The position numbers and the translations under genes were made by a program. From assembly GCA_023376005.1 (NCBI GenBank), contig CM042156.1, forward strand, positions 47,745,092 to 47,809,091: a DNA stretch of 64,000 bases. The letters run 5' to 3'. Positions 59,712 through 64,000 of the stretch are shown here, piece by piece (the first letter of the stretch is position 1; each line of letters opens with the position of its first letter). Origin of the DNA: Doryteuthis pealeii (lineage: Eukaryota > Mollusca > Cephalopoda > Myopsida > Loliginidae). The notes under the pieces are model-generated. The model did no database searches, had not been told where the DNA came from, and saw only the letters and a program-made list of their open reading frames with translations.

Positions 59712-60127
59712 TTATTTAGTGTTGGGTGCCATTTTGATATTAATAAGGCCTCCTTTAATCCTTAGATTACCAACATTCCTGTTCCTGGCTATAATTTTTG
59801 TCATATCCCTTTCCTTGTTTCTGCATCTCAACATGTGTTTGTAGAAGGAAGATGCCCGTGTGTGTAAGTGCTCCTTTGTTCTAATGTGCAGTGGTCGAGT
59901 TGTGCTACCTATATAGAACTGGTCGCATTTGCTGCATTTTAACTGCTATACCACATACACTTCATGGCACATACCTGTGTCACGGATAGGTCAGTTTGCT
60001 AATGTGCAATTGGTGTTGTCCCTATGGTTATTCTTGGATAGTTATCTTCGGAGTGAGGGGCTATAGTAAGCTAGTTGTATGTCTAGTCCCTCCTTCCGGA
60101 TGGCCCTGCGTATCACTGTGGTTGTTT
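59712..60127 (-). pseudogene. Penelope-like retroelement, GIY-YIG C-terminal fragment
   Basis: One minus-strand frame, broken by three internal stops, reads TTTVIRRAIRKEGLDIQLAY, then (after stops) LKCSKCDQFYIGSTTRPLHI, RTKEHLHTRASSFYKHMLRC, RNKERDMTKIIARNRNVGNL, then RIKGGLINIKMAPNTK and a stop at 59712-59714. CxxC followed by FYIGSTTRPLxxRxxEHL is the GIY-YIG endonuclease signature with the zinc-finger cysteines typical of Penelope-like elements. The upstream RIR...GLDIQLAYYSPSLR segment fits the region between reverse transcriptase and endonuclease. The element is decayed. The equivalent position in copy A (about 19720) lacks it. Confidence 0.82.
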
Positions 60128-60800
60128 TTTCATTGATATTTAAAGAAAATCACAAGTTATAAAGTAAACGAGAAAAACAGACACTTTTTTGACAACATTT
60201 GTAAATAAAAATTTAAGTAAATAAATGAAAACATTTAATACAAAGTTGAGAGAGAACTTATCAAATTCATATATATATATTATAAAATGGGTACAAGAGA
60301 TAACCTACTCGAGTTTCACCATAAGGATCTTCAGGGTTAAATCCACTGAATTAATCGAGACACCAATTAATAGCAGTCGATTTCCCGTGTGTGTTCATTG
60401 CATTGAAATGTTCATTGCAAAGGAACGTAATACAAATCGATTCTAACTTATTGTTTACTTTTTGAATATTACAAAAAATCAACTTCCGGTGTGAGACCTT
60501 TTTGAATCAAAAGTCACTAAGTCATCTCATCAAGTACCATGACCATTACCACTCAGAAAAATTTAAGCAACACCTTTGTTTTTATTGGATTTGGCCAATT
60601 GGTATAGAGGTAGAAAAAATGATATTTATCATTAATTTTTATGCATAGCTTTGTTTAAGTGACATTTATTGAGAAAGGATAATTTTAGATAATGTCTAAT
60701 GAGGATTAAACTTTCTGGTCTGATTTGTTAAAAAGAGATTTGATTGAATCATCAAAATCAGAAATATCAATTAATTAATTTACACAGTAAAATATTTTCA
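60128..60800. other. Copy A''-specific sequence upstream of the Penelope fragment
   Basis: AT-rich, with a TA run at 60270-60280 and no recognised domain. It rejoins homology with copy A at TATCCAAGGTGTGTTCAAAAA (60801 onward). It may be the unrecognised part of the same insertion or of an older element deleted from A. Confidence 0.4.
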
Positions 60801-60949
60801 TATCCAAGGTGTGTTCAAAAAATAATTAAAACTGAATCTTTAATTCTTTTTTTAATTCTAAAATTTCAAGGAAGACATATGTGCAACTGAGAAACTTATA
60901 TAATAAAGTGATTATGTCTAGACTTAATCTAAACTATAATCTTCATACA

Positions 60950-61290
60950 ATGACTGCTATTTACACGGTAGCATTGCAACCAACAAAGCCTTCATCAGAT
61001 GATGACTCTGGATTCAGGCATGGTTTCGGGGCCGAAGCATCATTACCACTAACCCAGAGCGCCCCAGCAGTATCTCACGATACTACCAGACTTTGTCGGT
61101 TTGATGTCACAATATAGGACTGCCATATCCACGCTGATGCGGTTAGAGCTTTCTCCTGAATCTTTTTTAAGTATTTCCTCTTGTCTGGTGGAGAAAGTCC
61201 AAGTTTAGACAAAAATGCCAAGGTTGAGTTGGTAATAAATCCCCGACATCCGACTTCAATGGGAAATACATCTGTTATCCATCTGTTTCT
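60950..61290 (-). pseudogene. LINE polyprotein C-terminal fragment (copy A'' only)
   Basis: The minus strand reads PIEVGCRGFITNSTLAFLSK, LGLSPPDKRKYLKKIQEKAL, TASAWIWQSYIVTSNRQSLV, then a stop, then GNDASAPKPCLNPESSSDEG. The IEVGCRGF...A..A..WIW pattern is the conserved extreme C-terminus of a common non-LTR retrotransposon polyprotein in aquatic animals. Copy A lacks it at about 19860. Confidence 0.62.
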
Positions 61291-61365
61291 GACACATTAT
61301 TCACGTAGGTCTTCATATTTTTCCAACTTCCACGGATGGGCCCAATTAATTCTCAATACATTTTA

Positions 61366-61882
61366 TGTTGCATACCCTTCTCATTACTTACTTCTTTCTT
61401 ACTCTATTCTTCTGGCCATCTTTGGAATCTTATAACATCTTGTCTTGGTCTGGAATCTTCTAAGGTCTGGACTTTCTTGGGGACTTCAGGTCTGGTCTTC
61501 TACTGGGGATTTCCCTTTATCAGAAGCCCTGTGTCATTGTTAGTTTTTAGAGGTAATAATACAAAACTCCGATTTACTTTGATCTTACTTTATTTTTAAA
61601 TCCCCAACCAGACAATCTGCGCAGATGAGAACGGCGGCGCGTAATACGCGACTTACAAACTACGAGGTCAGCTCCTACCTTCTAACTGACTGAAACTTAC
61701 TTACTATCTAAACCGGAAGATAGGGTCTTCTCTACCGGTTCTCACAGCTATCCCCAGAAGGTAGGGTGAGGACTGAGGTCAACGCTGTCACTCATTCCTC
61801 AAGGCCATCAGCTGCACTTAAAACGCCATCTTGTTTCAACACTATTGCACATAAATATTAGGTATCTAATAATTATGTAACA
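61366..61882 (-). mobile_element. Solo LTR, TSD TTTA (copy A'' only)
   Basis: The minus strand starts TGTTACATAATTATTAG and ends GGGTATGCAACA, with an AATAAAG signal in the middle. TTTA flanks it exactly (61362-61365, 61883-61886). Copy A at about 19875-19890 holds the uninterrupted site CATTTTATCAGC, so this is a clean presence/absence pair. Its ends and CCAGACCTTAGAAGATTCC text relate it to LTR 1 at 4509-5066. The region is CpG-richer than its flanks. Confidence 0.88.
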
Positions 61883-62389
61883 TTTATCAGCATTTTCTGG
61901 CAAAATACAGAATGGTGCAAGTGCAACACTATCCATATTGACCAGTCCCAACGCCAGTTCCATACAACTTTTTTGTGTTTCTTTAAATGAAAATTCTTTT
62001 CAAAGAAATTTGAGGATGTGGAGGACATAAAAAGAAATATGATAACGCAGTTTATTGTTGGCATCCTCTCAGATGATGATGTAGTGTCCAAATTCTTTTC
62101 CTTTTCTTTTTTTATCTACACCTGTGCGAGTGGCTGAGCAGGCCAATTTTTGAATGGTACTCTCTGGTTCCCTGACTGCACACAAACAATGATGCTTGCT
62201 GGGGTTGCTGTCTCTCTTTGCTGTGCAGTTTAACATCATATCAAAAAGGAATATCAGACTTACTTTGATCTAATAGGAAACTCACTAGAATAAACTGTTG
62301 AGTTCCAAAGGGACTATTTTAAAGAAAATTAATGTTTCATTCATTGTTAATTTCTGACTTGGTAAATACAGTTTACATTTCATATACTT

Positions 62390-62521
62390 TTTGAACATTT
62401 CTTATACAATGATCTGATTAATTTGAACATTTTTTATACAATGACCTGATTAATTTGAACATTTCTTATACAATGACCTGATTAATTTGAACATTTCTTA
62501 TACAATGACCTGATTAATTTG
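62390..62521 (+). repeat. 32-bp VNTR, 4 units (copy A'')
   Basis: The same array as 20372-21235 but with only four units, all of the ATACAATG subtype; flanks are identical on both sides. Confidence 0.95.
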
Positions 62522-62640
62522 CCAAAAAAGTATTTAATGTTATAACTGTCTTGAAAATAAAGAAAAATCATTTTTAATTCAATCCAAAGCCTGAAAAAAA
62601 AAGAAGCAATGAATGTGTCGATAAAAATAAAATAGCTTAC

Positions 62641-62773
62641 CAAGAATTGTAAGAAAGACAATAAAAAGAAGAATGATATGTCCGGTGAAAATGGCTGTGG
62701 CCATTATACAAATAACCATAGATAATGCCAGGCTGTAGATAGCACTGCTGACTACGACAATTTCACGTAGAAC
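62641..62773 (-). CDS. Dispatched/Patched-like protein, two-helix exon (copy A'')
   Basis: An intact duplicate of the exon at 21353-21485: 133 nt, acceptor GCCAG and donor TTG|GTAAGC, encoding the same paired helices. Further 5' exons of this copy would lie beyond 64000. Confidence 0.74.
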
Positions 62774-62986
62774 CTGGCAAAAAAGAAAATATATATATAT
62801 ATATATATACATAAGATTTTTGGATGTTTGTTTTTTAGAAGCATTGTTGAATAAATTTGTATTATTATTTATATTTTTTGCTTGAAGGCAATTACAATGC
62901 GAATATCGTATAAAATTCGATAATTATAGAAAATAACCATGGCAAGTGAATTTCGCAAACGATCATGCGATGCTAGAACATTGTAT

Positions 62987-63017
<31 letters not shown>

Positions 63018-63158
63018 GTGTGTATTATTATAATTAAACATATTGGATGTGTATGACAAAAAATCAGGGCTGGATTTAGGCCTTAAGATACGCCCTTGTC
63101 TAATAGAATTTTATGTATGTTCGAACATCTCCTTTTTAAATTTCTTATCTTGTTTTGT

Positions 63159-64000
63159 ATTATTTAGTGGCATCTTCATCATCATCATCATCATCAGTTC
63201 ACACTAGCTGCACAGTCATGACTCTCTATCTCCCATACCATCATTATCAATCATTGCTCCTAGCAGGTCTTCTGTACAGCAGCCAGAATCTGCACATAGC
63301 TGATTGTTGTAGGTTTTTGCTGGTCAGCCTACACAGGTGTGTCCATGTGTAGTTGTCCGCAAGAGAATGTCACAGAATGTCTTGTTCATCTTTTGAAGCC
63401 TTTATCTTTTATGAGATCTAATGACATTCGTAGTATGTAGTCTTGGCATATTATAAATAGAAATGGTGCTAATATATCTCCTTGTAGGACTCTAGTGACA
63501 ATGTCAAAGAAATCTGTATCACAATCAGGTGAATGAACCATTGCTTTTGTGCCTTTGTAGAGTATCATTATAGTGGATTGTTCCAGAGGATTTTCTTTTC
63601 TTCAGGTTGGATGGGATTGAGAAAAGGGCATTATAAACATTAGCAGCTATGTAGTGATTCTGAGGTTGTCTTTCTTGGGGAATGGAAGGATGCAGCCTTT
63701 TGTCTATTTCTTTATTGTATCTTGTTTATACACTGCATTACATAATCAAAGAAGTATGTCATCAAATTTCCTTGTCTTCTATTTTTTAGGGAATATTTCG
63801 TCAATGCCTGTGGTTTTTCTTCTTTTTATTGTTTTTAGGACTTTGTCAAATACATCCATCATTATTTCTCCTTGCTAGATATCTACTTGGCTATAAATGA
63901 TTTTCGGGGGTATTATTATCTATGAATTTTGGAGGTTTTTCCAGCTCTTTCTTAAAGTGTTCTTTCCACTTCAGTCTATCTTCTTGGCTGGATGCTTTTA
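63159..64000 (-). pseudogene. RTE-type LINE reverse transcriptase relic (copy A'')
   Basis: Counterpart of 21875-22720, almost identical over its length and cut by the window end. Confidence 0.78.

Larger units (their letters stand above)
40032..64000 (+). repeat. Segmental block A'' (direct copy, to window end)
   Basis: Begins at the (GAT)n repeat and parallels A from 1934 to about 22716. Small indels against A are frequent between about 40,000 and 55,100, where A' also exists. They become rare from about 55,200 on, where A' has no counterpart. Confidence 0.9.

Overview
This is animal nuclear DNA: AT-rich, with spliced exons, and filled with retrotransposon, SINE, MITE and microsatellite debris. 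The element mix (tRNA-derived SINEs, RTE-like LINE tails, Penelope-like and mariner remnants, many solo LTRs) suggests a lophotrochozoan, probably a mollusc. That placement is inference, not proof.

Two protein-coding genes can be supported, both truncated by the window edges and arranged tail to tail. The first, on the plus strand, is the 3' half of a JmjC/cupin-type oxygenase gene: exons at 2702-2862, 3868-4029, 6729-6825 and 7830-8027. It ends in a calcium-binding EF-hand loop and an ER-retrieval tetrapeptide, RDEL. The second, on the minus strand, is the 3' end of a Dispatched/Patched-like (RND/sterol-sensing-domain) membrane protein: exons at 24096-24256, 23629-23770, 21353-21485, 18997-19157 and 16045-16416. 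About 8 kb of repeats separates the two stop codons.

The large-scale layout is the main surprise. A 100-base N gap (25476-25575) separates two contigs. Contig 1 (1-25475) holds copy A of the locus. Contig 2 starts with an inverted copy (A', 25576-39912, matching A about 14215 back to 1934), turns around at a short single-copy spacer (39913-40031), and then runs forward again as copy A'' (40032-64000, matching A 1934-22716). A' and A'' share several insertions that A lacks: a mariner fold-back element, two hAT-like MITEs and a local tandem duplication. They therefore represent a second allele present twice in inverted orientation. The JmjC exons are intact in A but carry small indels in A' and A''. 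This pattern is best explained by an uncollapsed haplotig plus a fold-back assembly chimera, although a true palindromic duplication cannot be excluded from sequence alone.

The rest is transposon archaeology with unusually clean boundaries: five solo LTR-type insertions with exact 4-bp target duplications, a hAT-like MITE family with 8-bp target duplications (one member has turned its left end into a 120-bp minisatellite), a 344-bp MITE flanked by ATAG, a 195-bp palindromic MITE with telomere-like repeats in its loop, a 32-bp VNTR with about 27 versus 4 units in the two alleles, a Penelope GIY-YIG fragment with a hammerhead-like motif downstream, and RTE-type reverse transcriptase remnants.
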